A stretch of DNA of 64,000 nt from Aquanectria penicillioides (lineage: Eukaryota; Ascomycota; Sordariomycetes; Hypocreales; Nectriaceae). The stretch spans positions 6,138,001 through 6,202,000 of the forward strand of contig PYIU01000002.1 of assembly GCA_003415625.1 (NCBI GenBank), in the 5' to 3' direction. The notes below the pieces were generated by a model that made no database searches, was not told the DNA's origin, and worked only from the letters and a program-made list of their open reading frames with translations. Positions 23,589 to 35,534 of this stretch are shown piece by piece; the first letter of the stretch is position 1, and the number at the start of each line of letters is the position of its first letter. A program made the translations under genes and the position numbers.

Positions 23589-25504
23589 AGTGGTATGGAC
23601 AATGAGGACGAAGAGAACGAGGATAATGAACCAAAAATGAGATGGAATACCCTACTTGCAAGCATATAACGGGCAGAACCCCCAAGAAGCAGGAAACTCC
23701 ATCCACATTTACGGAATATCGGTCATGTTCTTTAGTCTGGGATTTGGTTATCCTTTAGGTTATTCTTGCTATGAAAATTAGGAACTGGGGTTTTACGGCT
23801 TTAGTAATTTCTTTAATTTCTACCAAGTATACGGACGAAAATCGACATATTTAATCAAGAAATAAGGAATTAATATCCTTGTAGTTACACCCAGCGGCCG
23901 CTCCTACAAATATGGTATTCCTATTATCGATATGAAACTGCCTAAGATGCTTGTTGATTATCTCAATAAACATAGAACTACCTATGGAGCAACAAATCCT
24001 TCGCAAGTGTCACGGGCTAACTACCCACAAGTTTCCATGAGTGAGAGATCGATATCTGGCTTACTCATCGAGTATGGGATGTGGATAATTGGTAGAGCAC
24101 ATAAGTGAGTATCAAATGGATACATGAAGCATATAACTGATGGGAATACGAGACGTATTGAACTGATGGCATCTTTTGCAGGATTCTATAATTATGTTTC
24201 CAGATAAAATAGATTGTTTAAAATAGGGTCGATTTTCAGAAGTAGGTTCAAGTGAGGAACTAGACCTATTCATTTGATCATTGTAACATGTATAAAGGTG
24301 TCGAAGTAAATATTCACACCACTTCAACTCTGATTTTGACCTATTGAGTAAGTTGATAGGTTGTTCCCACCTCTTGTTTCTTATACCCATGCAATATGGA
24401 AGTGTCAAGTTCAAGGCTTGACTGTTGGCTTTGTTGCTGGCGGAGGATAATATCTCAATTAAGCTAAGTAAGAGTTCTATTAGATGCACGTACGAACGAA
24501 GAAAGTTTGCGCAACGCGGGTGTGCGCCCGCTCTCTCTTACCCTGGCCTTTGGATTTGATGACTGCTTGTCATCTTCGGGGCCCCTTCTTTCAAATAGTG
24601 AATCTAAACAGGTTCGCTGCAGCACCGCCCTCATGCCCAGTACTCAAGATGTTTTGGGCGATTCCGGTGCTGCATGATCTTTGAAAATTTTCTGCTGGCT
24701 TTATCTTAATAGACAAGGATAAAAAAAAGTATTGTATTACATCATCTTCCGCCCTAATATCGGGCTTATCTGGGTCGGTTCTGAAGATATTCGGTAATTT
24801 CTGTCGGGCTTAGGTATCATTTTCTGTTTTGATTTGGTCATCCAAAGACCAATAATCTGTTTGTACTACAACCGAGGTATGTAGCAAGAACGTTGTAAGG
24901 CGAAAATTGAGGCTTATTTGAAGTACATGAAAGTGCCAAAGACGAAGCACAGCCATTTGTCATACAAGGCTTGACTCAAGTAGGTGGCTTTTGGCCAACG
25001 GATTTTGTTTTATTCAGCGAGTGATATCCACGGATACAACCACAGGGCTATTATGTGGGTGTCAGCGTACGGTGCTTGACTACACGACTTACGTTCACGA
25101 TCAAGATAGCTCGATGATAACCTAAGCGTGCGTGATTTTGCATCAAGGCTGTGGTCAGATAGTAATCGCTTCTCGATCGACTACTGGCAAGGCAACCATT
25201 CTTAAAATATTTCGAGATCCTATCAAATCAAATGGTGTGGGTTGGGTATCAATACATTGATCATATGGCTTCCCTGTCGGACGAAGTTTGGAGCTCGTCG
25301 AGAGAGCCAATAATGGGCTGACAACGGTTCTTGCATGAAGTGTGGTATAGCGCGTGGAGATTGTTCAAATTGAGTATAAGCCTCGCTTGTAACGAAACCA
25401 GAAAGAAGGAAAATAGCATCATCATATTACATACAAGATTGACGTTGCATCATGTCAGGCTTTCCGTACCCGGGTGGTCCCCTCGATGGATAAGCAGCCT
25501 CATT
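23589..25504. other. Intergenic, no gene recognised
   Basis: About 1.9 kb of moderately AT-rich sequence with only short motif-free frames. No terminal repeats were seen. Confidence 0.45.
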
Positions 25505-27684
25505 TTACGGCCGGTTCTGTCCAACATCGGCCCTGCGATACAACCCCAAGCCTGGCACATGCCATCCATCCACCAGAGATTGAATAAAGTGGCCGGGCCG
25601 TGGAGTGGGTTTGAATATCTTCGTGATGTTCATGTACCACCCAGGCATCAAAGCAGGCTCCATATGCCAACAGACTAAGAATAAAATGGTGGTGATACCA
25701 ATGAACCGCCAGAAGACAGGGCCGAATGTTAGAATCTCAGCCTGAATTAGGGCCGCGGACACCACAACTGGGGTGATAATTTGCAACTGGATAACCCTAA
25801 GTCAATGTCTGTACATTTCAGCTCTGATAGGAGAGAAGGGATGACCGACAAACGTGATATTCCAGTATTGTAATACAATTCCAGGGCCACTCTGTACACC
25901 GAGATCGAGTTCAAGCTAAGAGTCGTTAGTATAGGCATTTTGGGCCCTTGCATGTGAAGAGGATAGGTTGAGTGCCGAAATAGGGACAAGAACGGATTTT
26001 GCCATGAATGCGGAAGACGATAAAAAAAAAGGCGATAACATGTATGTTGGCTCTTGATGGAGCTAACTTATTTAGTAACTGAATTTTGTGGGGATGCTTA
26101 CATTCTTCCTAAATTGACGACACTTGGCTGTCAGATCAGCTAAACCTTCCAAAACACCCTCTATCTCTTTAACTCTGTTGTTGATCTCGAGATCAGAAGC
26201 CCACACACGTTTATTGTAAGTGAAGTAAGACCACTCGTCATATTTGAAGCTTCTCCAGGACTTTGTAATTGCAGAAAGTGTATCGGTGATCAATGCGAGG
26301 AGTTCTTCAATCTGCCTGAGCCACTCACGGCTGTTTTGTGTAGATTTGAGAAGTTTCTGGGCCGAATCTCTCGAGGATGGAATGTCGTATAACGTTGCAT
26401 CGTTCCCGTCAAACTATGAGCAAACATTGGTCAGCGCTGCGTGCTGCCAGGATCGGAAAATGTCCTTTAGCACCCTTACATAATTCGAAAGCCGCATTTG
26501 GAGAAGACTAAGTATATTCTCTGACACCTCATAGATTTGATTGAGTCGTTTCCCTAGAATTGTCAAAAAGTATTCTCGTGGGTCATTAAACGGCTTCTGA
26601 ACATCCACATCCCCGATCAAAATCGGATCCCAGATGTTGGGCTCATTGCAATCGGCCGAGTCTTCGGTATAATAGTCGATGGTATCTGGATTGTTGGGGT
26701 CTGGCTCGTAAAAGTAAGTGTCGGAAAAAGAATGAGCGGTCCATGTGGATTTTCCGTAGCCATGTATTGCTAGGGAGAATTGGTTTTCGTGAAGAATGTC
26801 AATAGTTGTCGGCTCTGGCTGGATGCCCTCGGAGAGAAATGAAAGGTTCATTGACTTTCTCCAAGCCGTTCCATCTCTTCTTTTCCGCCGGTCTTCATGC
26901 TTGGGATCACCTGTATTGACAACCTTCCACACAAACGAAGGTAGGTGGCAAGACAAGCAAAAGATTCTCCCTCCACTCTTCTTTGAAGTTAATACAAGCA
27001 GAGGCTGGCACAATGCTCCGGGAGGATAGCAGAAAAACTCACACCAATGTCAAAGCCAATGGAAGCCTTGTTCTTCTGTCCTCGTATGTACTTCCAAAAG
27101 AAATCTCTGAGAATAGAACACTCAGAGAATTTTGCGTTAAGGATTAAGACCGCAATAGTGTCTTTCGTTGGATGGTGCACATGGCTGTGATCGGGTTAGT
27201 CATTCGCCTGACAAGGCACTAAAAAGCTTACAAGCGTCTTATCGATGCATCTGGCTCCCCTTGTTGTCCGAAACGCTCCAGAGCCCGTTAGCATGCCGGG
27301 TTTTCAAGGATCGAAGTCACCCCTTCTTCTAATTACCTTGAGCTGTAACACCTCGTGTGTTTTCTTGGCTGCCATTATACCATTGTAGCTGCGACCTTGA
27401 CGCCCATTCCCGTCATGTATCCACAATGATGAGTTTCCAAAACGGCCAATTCGCATATTAGACAATACACTATCCAAACCTATGGCCAGGAAACACTCTT
27501 CCAACTGATATCGTGCTTTTGGAGAGTGGACTGGAATATTTAGGAAAATATTCAAGGGTGTATCGTCTCCACCCTCTTGGTTTGTCTGTTGTGTCCATGG
27601 CACGTTTTCGTTCTCACGACTGAATTCGGTTCTCTCCCAGTCAAAGTATGGCTGTGAAAGGACCGTTCCTTGGCCAAATTGCAT
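25505..27684 (-). CDS. Multi-exon fungal protein with possible CorA-like C-terminus
   Basis: Five well-supported exons are read: 27337-27684, 27232-27254, 27043-27184, 26480-26980 and 26102-26413. GT..AG introns between them keep frame throughout. At least two further exons (from 26062 downward) lead to a hydrophobic segment encoded near 25660-25786 and a stop at 25505; their borders are uncertain. The central part carries W-T-A-H-S-F-S-D-T-Y-F, D-P-R-E-Y-F-L and later N-S-R-E-W-L-R-Q-I. This order recalls a large family of fungal proteins, often found near NLR or ankyrin genes, with CorA-like magnesium-transporter folds at the C-terminus. Membrane segments here are weaker than in true CorA proteins and no GMN motif was found, so transport is doubtful. 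The start at 27684 is the first ATG; an earlier exon is possible. Confidence 0.55.
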
Positions 27685-30600
27685 GTTTGACTTGGACAAT
27701 CCCAGTTTTATGTTGTCAAATAAATTCCAACGTTGATAAAATTGGCTTTGACGATGACTTATTAGGCTGTGTTAACCATCTAAACTTTCAACTCTGCGAT
27801 AAAGTGGCGATATGCTGGAGAGCGAGTTGATATATGACATGACACCAAAGGCTGTGGGCCAGCTGGAACACCCAACTTCGGGCCACATTTCTCCCATGCC
27901 CCCAATCCAAAGTCGCACCACTCAGATTTGAGTCTGAATTCACCCATGGCATGTGTTGCAAGCAAGTTGGGCAGCATCGGGGAGCGAAAGTGCACATTAT
28001 AGAGGGGGTTGGAATGATTCGTGAGGAGGTCAATGGCTCCAAATAAAAACGGCCATATTGCTTGACATGGCTATGTTTGACCTTAGCCCGATTGCCTCGG
28101 ACGCCTTTGTAGGTGCCTCGCGCAATCGAGCTTCGTCGCTGAATCTCCAGTTGCATGTGCAGAGGCGGTGCCGACGATCTGGCCGCCTCACTCCCCTGCG
28201 ACCAATAGACCTAAAGGAGGGCCTCCCAATGACCTCCCCGGACGCAAGGAACATCATACGGTCATCATCTTCTCTATCTGACCACAGTCGGGTCTCCCAT
28301 TCTGGATTGGACAATAATCTAGCTACAATGGCTCCGTGTGTGGCTTTGACTTGACTTTGGTCACCGGACAGTAAACGCATCTCGGTGAGCCGCAGTAACT
28401 GCATGGATCAGTGCTCAGAGGCATGCCGCTCTGTCCACACCCGCACTAATTTTGTTGGTCAGTTCTGTATCTGTCCATGTCCCTCCATATGCAAATCATC
28501 AACAAATAACAATGTACACACGTACACACGTCCACAGAACGACCTGTTTTCTTCTCGGCCGTCGGATTCGTGGTTCCGAGGGCCATGACATCTGCCACCC
28601 CGTCTCGCCAACGAGCTCCTTTCTCTCTGGTTGGTTATTCTCATATCCGAAGATAAGTAGCTCGTCGTTGCCTTCTGTATTTCCGCAGAGTAACTCAGGG
28701 CTTGGATCAGGCGCCACACGGAGCTCACAGGAACCTGCCTCAAGCCTTCCCTCTTTGTCTTCAGATCCGGAGCCTATTCGAGTCGTCGTGGGAATTTTGA
28801 GGGTCGTATCATCACCAGGAACGACAGAGGAAGAGGTATGAAGGTCGTGCATTGTTATTGGAGTATGCTAGCGTCGGATTTGAGGGATCTGAACGGCAGA
28901 CAGAGGCTTAGCAAGGAACAGGAAGCAAGGGAACTCTCCATTTAGCCGTGACAAGGGGCGCCGGCGAACGGTCTTGGGTATCCTATCGCGTAAATCTTAG
29001 GCTAAGAGTCATTCACTTTGATAATTTTGGCCTTGTGTGTCCGGGGCCAAGTTTGATACAGAGCTCCAGTGTCAAATGCCTCGAGTTCGAGGGACAAGTG
29101 TCGATGTGGTCGACGGGAGTCCGTGGCCCAAAGCCTTTGCCCCGCCCCCTGTGCCGGGGATATGACCCTTACTAGCCTCCTGTTCAGACAGCCTGGCCCT
29201 GAGACTTCCTAACTTACCCACCGGTGTGCACAGCACTGGGCTATTTTCCGGAGCGGCCTGTGATTAGGGCAGGGCATGCAATCGGGTGAATGTCGCGAGT
29301 TCTTTGGCTGCAATTTGCAGACGCGGGTGTCTACAGTGCACAAGAGGCTCTGGGATCGGCCACCAGATATGCAAATGGTTGGTTGCGTTCTTTTGGGCTA
29401 CGACTGCAGCGGGCGTATGGTGTGGGCGCTTTCTTTACGGTCGCCATCATGATCTGTGCTGAGGAGGATGACGATCACTGTTCACGAAAGAAGCAGCCCG
29501 ACCCAACCCAACCCAACCCAACCCAACCACGGCGTCGTGTATTGGCGTATTCATCATCCACGAGGGACTGCGATGCATGGCAGTGGTCGATGCCATGGTG
29601 ATCGCAGGACGGGCAGAGGCTGGAGGTAGCGAGCGCTGCTGTGGGAGGTGACTTGCGAAAAGAGGAAGAAAGAAAAGGAGGGCGAGGCTTGCACGAGCTT
29701 ACTCCAATGAGTACCTTGGGTCACGCGGTTATGCATCTCACTACGCACTAGACTATAGGCAATACACTGATAGCGTGGCGGGCAGTTTGTGTAAAACAGC
29801 AGAGCGCACAGACACTGACACTCGTATCCTGTTTGCTGAACAGTGCGGTGAATAGGACAGCCTGCTTGGACTCAATACTTTCTGCGGTGTGCGTGATGCT
29901 TTTGCTAGAATTGGGACCCCGGTATTTGCTTTTCGTGTGGCACCAGAAATGTAGGCTAGTGTGACAGGTGGCTGCTTATGGGCAAAGCCGAGGACACTCA
30001 ATATCCTCTGTTATGACTGGAGTGGCAGCTCAAGTTGATAATTCGTCCCAGGTCTAGAGCCTTCCAGCAACGGTCAGCGGGGTCAACATACCGGTACCTA
30101 CCCTCGCACACAGATTGGAACGAAGGGGCGGCTCATTTTCTACTCGGACTGCCGCCTCAAGGAAAAGGCTGCCAAACAAACACGACCATTGGCTAGATCC
30201 AGTCCCAAAGTCTTCGCACTTGAAATTGAGGCCTAAGTTTGGTATCTGCATGTCCCATGCCACCACACAGGGCCAGACCATATCCATAGCATCTTTTTTT
30301 CCCCTTAGCCCATCCTTTTTTCTTTTTCATCTTGCTTCTTTTTCAATAGTGGCACGGTGCCCTCGGACCCATAGCCACCTCGCAGCTTCGTTTACTCGTT
30401 GGATCCTGAGTGTTCGGGTTTTGTGGCAAGGGTGACATCACAGTCGCGCCTGGAACTGCACAGTATTATATGCCCACAGTGGGCACACACGGGCTGACTT
30501 TTCTCGCCTGCTGTGGGAGTTGCACTGGATTGCACCGGATCATTCTGTGGTTCTCGCTTTGCTCATGTGCCCTTCATCAGAGAAATGGGCGGTAAGATGG

Positions 30601-30734
30601 AGAGGAAGCAAGGAAGGGTATCTCGCGTTTCGTAGGTCTGTTTTACATGTTTAACCTGTGTGTGTGTGTATTTTTGCTCCCGAGTCATGATTTCGCAGAC
30701 CCCTGTGCTCTGTCCCAAGTTCTCGGCAGCACTA
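27685..30734. other. Long stretch without confident genes
   Basis: Two minus-strand open stretches (about 28030-28404 and 28499-28852, the latter with an ATG at 28852) have unbiased composition and no known motif. They could be upstream exons of the gene to the left or chance frames. A short (AACCC)n run lies at about 29507-29537. No other structure was recognised. Confidence 0.4.
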
Positions 30735-31000
30735 GGGGGGGATCTTTAAACCGACTTTTCCCCCATGACTGAGAATCTGTCATTGGGGGGGCCATCAAGT
30801 TGGAAAAGGGACAGCAATTTAGAAAAAAATTAAAATAGAATGTGGCACACAAAGATGCAAAGTGACCTAAAATAGTCAGTAAGTTATATAGTGTCAGAGG
30901 TACTGGACTTTTTCCAAATTGCTGTCCCTTTTCCAACTTGATGGCCCCCCTGTGGCTGAGAATCTGTCACGGGGGAAAGGTCGATTTAGAGATCCCCCAA
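30735..31000. mobile_element. Foldback (MITE-like) element with long inverted arms
   Basis: Two perfect 35 bp inverted arms lie at 30786-30820 and 30916-30950. They are flanked outward by a second inverted pair (about 30737-30766 and 30970-30998) with a few mismatches. The loop (about 95 bp) is AT-rich and non-coding. The total length of about 265 bp, long inverted arms and lack of coding capacity fit a non-autonomous foldback DNA element. No clear target-site duplication could be picked. Confidence 0.7.
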
Positions 31001-31686
31001 GTAGGCAAGATCAGTGATCACACCAGCCACAAGTTCCACAACCATGCCAATGTTCCCGACGCCTGCAGCCACCAAAAATGCCGACGTACCTACCGCAATG
31101 TCATGACGCCATGTTCCACAAGCGCTCACGCGGCAATGGTCGATATCTCACTCAAGCACAAGCCGTATCCACTTGTGACGACCCCCCAAAACCTGCTACT
31201 TTTTCTTATTCATCGACATGAACTTTGCATATTGATCCCGGCCATGGCAGCAAACCATTTTTGGCTGGTTCTGGAAATCCTCAAGGTTCCATATAACAAT
31301 GATATGTGGACCAGACAATTTTACCCACCGCCATCTGAAATAGGTTGGTTACATGGTGCCGTGGATAAAGAAAACGGCATATGGACCAACCACTCGGTTT
31401 ATGGTTTTGATGAGCATATAGCACTGCCTATTCCTCAACCTTTATGTGGGGGCTATCTGAACATTTTAGCCAGGAATATGCTGACAACAGTGATTGATAC
31501 CAAGTCTCTAGCTCGGCGTCGTTGACATCCGGTGTTCACATTACCCCCCACATGGCTTAGGTCTCTAATGCCATTGGTTCAACAATATAGATTATCCCCA
31601 TCCAATCTCAGGCAGCTTCTTTTTTCTTTTTCTGAGACTGGGGTTATTGATGATCTCTTGGCCCCAAGGTTAACGATGGTATCTGG
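31001..31686. other. Intergenic, no gene recognised
   Basis: One plus-strand open stretch runs from inside the foldback element to about 31525 without a recognised motif, and is probably chance. Confidence 0.4.
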
Positions 31687-32731
31687 CTAGGCTGCTAATC
31701 GTAATAAATGTTTCATCGCGAAACACGGGGCAGGGTAAATTACTCTGTTCGCATCAATTGTTCCTCCGGCCATATGAGGGAGGAGCGTAACCCTCCAGTT
31801 TTCAAGTAGTTTAGGGTTCACTACAGGTCTATGAATAGTTAGAGTCGCTTGCCATGGTCCAGTGTCGTGTTAACAACTTACTTTACTCGTCATAGAACAC
31901 ATCAAGGCCAGCACTTGAAATGTGGTCAGACTCGAGAGCATCGGCTAGTGCCTGCTCATCAATACACTTTCCTCGTCCAATATTTACCAATCGGCTTCCC
32001 TTCTTCATCAACTTTAGTGTTGCGGCGTTGATAAGGTGGTGAGTTTGGGGTGTGTGTGGGCACGTGAGCACAACGTAGTCGGAGACCTTGAGCAAGCTTT
32101 CCACCTTGTCGTGGTATACTGCGTTTCTAAGAGACTCTTCAATAGTCTGTCTTCGCTTTCTTTTGAAATAATGGATTGTCATTCCAAGAGCCCGGGCCCG
32201 TCTTGCAACAGCAGCACCATTGTCACCGATGCCGATGAGTACCTAGCCACCAGGTTCGTGGGTCTCACTACAGAAACCTTCCAAATGAAACCAGTCTGCG
32301 GTTTTCTTCTCCTTCACTGTCAGCTCGCAGAAGGTGGTTAGACGAAAGACCGCTAGGATCAGGAAGAGGCCACCATCCGCAGTAGACTCGGTTGCGCGAC
32401 CTGCTCCGTTGCATTCCCAAATTCCCTTTCGCTCCAGCTCCTCGGGGTCTTCCCCATCGTACCCATGGTTGCAATATGGGGTCATCTTGCAAGCTCAAGG
32501 CAGATACCGAATAACTTCCTTGTCGAGAGAGGGAAGCATGTTGGGAGCCAGGTTTGGTCGAAAAGTTCCATTAATCTTGGATTACTTTCCACCATCGCCA
32601 AAGGCCTCAATAATCTCGGCTTTGGATTTCAGATCGTACGTCATGATTGCAAAATTCTTTTCAAACTCTGCCCATGCGTTGTGTGCAAACACGATGGGTT
32701 GACCAACGTAAAGGATTGTTGGCTTGCCCAT
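31687..32731 (-). pseudogene. D-isomer-specific 2-hydroxyacid dehydrogenase relic
   Basis: The NAD-binding domain is clear: V-L-I-G-I-G-D-N-G-A-A (glycine-rich loop), then S-D-Y-V-V-L-T-C-P-H-T-P-Q-T, N-I-G-R-G-K and G-L-D-V-F-Y-D-E. After an apparent intron (GTAAGT..ATAG near 31835-31888) the catalytic-His block L-P-H-M-A-G-G-T is found. The upstream half carries M-G-K-P-T-I-L-Y-V-G at the start and G-R-A-T-E-S-T-A-D-G-G before the NAD domain. An in-frame TAG lies just before V-L-I-G-I-G, another stop follows E-A-F-G-D-G-G-K, and at least one further stop or shift lies near 32490-32560. The family reduces 2-keto acids such as glyoxylate or hydroxypyruvate, or oxidises formate. This copy is dead as it stands. 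Confidence 0.75.
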
Positions 32732-33418
32732 ATTGAATAGCGATTGCAGTTTCAGTTTTAGTTTTGGTGAGTTGAAGGAATTGGAAACTCAAGAGATGGC
32801 GTGCAGCGATCCACCGTGGAGAGGAACAAGAATTGCCAGACAGTTCTTTCCCTCTAAGTAAACGGATAGGAGCAGCATGTGTCAAGTCAAATATGCTTCG
32901 CACCTCTGCACTATTGCTCTCTACAGTTAGATCTCGGACAGCAGTGAATGCACGAGTGTTAACTTTGCGGCGTAGGGCGCATCTCGGCGTATCGAGCGCA
33001 TAGTAGTTGAAAGCTGATCCAATCTGGGAAATTCCCCGGCCCATACGGTACGTTGAGCTGCGATTCGTCTCTGGACATCGGCAGATGAAAGATTGACGAC
33101 ATTTGATACTGGGTTCTAGCTGCTCTTGATATGTGTCTGCTTGATACGCGAATACTTAGACACGTCAAATGTAACATGCCGTAGCATACTATCCTGCTGA
33201 TAAACATGCATATTAGTGCCTGTGGCTGGAATGGACATGCCATAGGTGCGTCCAATTGATGGATCATAACTCTTTGCACGTTGCCGAACCAGTGAAATCG
33301 AGGCCTGCTGGACGTATCCTGCCGTGGCTGCGGATTGTTTATAGGGACAGCTGACCTCGGTTTTAGATCTAATTGAATCGGATCAGGCATACGATTGTCT
33401 TTATTCATCTCATTCTAG
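32732..33418. other. Spacer with a possible coding relic
   Basis: A minus-strand stretch from an ATG near 33239 down to about 32780 reads in one frame with a few stops and has protein-like composition, but I do not recognise it. It lies between the divergent dehydrogenase and agmatinase relics. Confidence 0.3.
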
Positions 33419-35000
33419 ATGGCTTTGATCCTAGCTTTTTGTCTCACAATTTTACCAGGCCAGGTTCTTGGTGGGAATTCCAAGCCCGTGAAGGACCATG
33501 ACACCATCACCCGGTGGAAAGATGTCTACAGCTTCACTGGTATCCAAACTTTTGCTCATATCCCTGACGTAGAGTGCTTGGTAGAGCAAGATGAGCCATT
33601 TTACATGCCTGTGATTGGTGTTCCCTTTGATACATCTGTTGTGTACCGCCTAGGAGCTAGGTTTGGTCCAAGGGCAATTCGGAGTGCCAGCCAGCGACAA
33701 GCCCCAGCCAGAGAATTTAATCATGCACAGGGAATCAACCCCTATCAGAACTGGGCAACCGTTATTGATTGTGGTGATATTCCGGTCACGCCGTTGTGAG
33801 TCTTTTATCGAAGTGCGCATGCCTAAGCGATTTAGTTGCGGCAATTTAGCTGCGGCAAAGGAACGAGCTGGTATTGGTGCTCGGAACTGCGTCAAAGGGT
33901 TCAGATGAGTACGTTTGCTGATAATGAATAGGGACAACGCAGGGGCTTTCAAATAGATGACTGAGGCATATAGAGACCTTCTCCATCGTCCAGCAAATAG
34001 TCAGCCGAAAAGTGCTTCCGCCAAGGCTCTCGGTAAGGATGGAATCCACCACCCCAGAACCATTACACTAGGAGGTGATCACTCCGTGGCTTTGCCCTCT
34101 CTGCGAGCGCTTCATGAGATCTACAGCCCTGTGAGCGTCCTTCAATTCACAGCCACTTGGACACGCAAGATTCGCCTCGCCACCACGTCTGGAAGGTGCT
34201 TTAGTACAGCCGTTTCTAATAAATCGCACGCAGATATAATCCTGTGTCATTAACTGGGTACTGGTCCTCGGAACAATCGGATTACAACGGATTACAACCA
34301 TGGAACTCCGGTAAGTTCGCTCATGGCACGTCAAAAACGCTTTTCATAACCGCTACCAACAGTTTTGGTTCGCCTACCATGAGGGTCTCATCCCTGACAA
34401 TGGTAACATTCATGCCGGTCTCCGAACCCGCCTTTTCGGCAACGGTTATGCCACAAATGATGAGGATACTAGGCTCAATCTTAAATACATCGAGAGAGTG
34501 GGTAACTTTCGGCATACTCCTTGTAGTATTGGCCGTCCGCTTGTCAGATAAAGATAGATTTGGATACATTGGGAGTAGATGGTGTAACAAATCGCATTCT
34601 TGAGACCGTTGGGGACAATCTGGTGTACATCAGTATTGTCATTGACGTGTTGGGTAATCCTACCAAACCATTTGAGCATATTTACACACATTAATTTCAA
34701 AATTACTCAGAGCCCGGTCTTGCTCCAGGCCCCGGGTGCCCCGAGCCTGGCGGATGGACTGTAAGGGAGCTGAAAGCAATTCTCAGAAGATTTAGTTCAT
34801 TAAACATCATAGGAGCTAATGTTTTGGAAGTCTCACCACCATATGACGACAACGCAGAATCTACAACGCGAGCAGCGGCAGATCTTGTGTACGAATTATT
34901 CGGTCTGGTGGCAACAAACCCCCTATGTCCAGTTGAAGGATCCATTCCGAAGAAGACGCACCGACTCGCCACGGCAAACGATCTCAAGGACGAGCTGTGA
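33419..35000 (+). pseudogene. Agmatinase/arginase-family relic (signal-peptide type)
   Basis: The frame starts with a signal-like M-A-L-I-L-A-F-C-L-T-I-L-P-G. It then shows ureohydrolase motifs: G-V-P-F-D-T, the R-x-G-x-R-F-G-P-R-A-I-R block, I-T-L-G-G-D-H-S at about 34063-34083 and P-E-P-G-G-W-T near 34741-34761. A probable intron (33797-33930) begins GTGAGT and ends ATAG. Soon after comes a TAG in place of Gln before M-T-E-A-Y. The metal-binding D-A-H-x-D region near 34140-34165 is scrambled by indels. The second metal block reads S-I-V-I-D-V-L, where the family has S-x-D-I-D, so a metal-ligand Asp is also lost. More stops and shifts occur near 34540-34700. The enzyme would have hydrolysed agmatine or a related guanidino compound. 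Confidence 0.75.
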
Positions 35001-35534
35001 GCGTGCTCCAAGAATGTGATACTCTTCACACTGTCTGCAGTTTTGAAGCTTGTAGCAGGTACAGATAACCGATTCAGCAATTACAAGAAGCTAGTTGTGG
35101 GTCAATGCAAGCATCTCTCGACATCACAATTACCGTATGTGCAAAGAGTTTCATTGTTTCTTCCCGTAATTGTTCTCTGTGCTATGATATGCTTGAAAAG
35201 GGTTCCAAACGAGGCCAGTGAAACATGTCCCTGGCGGGAAATCGTTTGACCCTGGCCCCAGATGCAAGGTCATTGAGTCGAGGTCAAAGTACATTCCTTC
35301 CCGAGTCAGTAGAGGAGATGGAGAAGTAGGCGCGTGTGTGGATGTATGAGTGAGTGATTGATTTATTGAGCGGGTGATCTTAATGACGGTAATCATTTGT
35401 CTTCTGGTCTTTGTGCGTACACCACGTAGCTAGAAAAGGTCATCAGTGCAAATTCAAGGTCAATGATAATCCACGTCCATTCAGGTGCAATCTGACGAGA
35501 AATACACACCAAGGACGCTTCTTTGGGTTACTCA
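35001..35534. other. Intergenic, no gene recognised
   Basis: This lies between the agmatinase relic and the convergent methyltransferase gene. Nothing beyond short motif-free frames was seen. Confidence 0.45.

Noticed and set aside
30938..31525. Plus-strand frame of 195 codons
   Set aside because: It begins within the foldback element arm and has no recognisable motif or homologous pattern.
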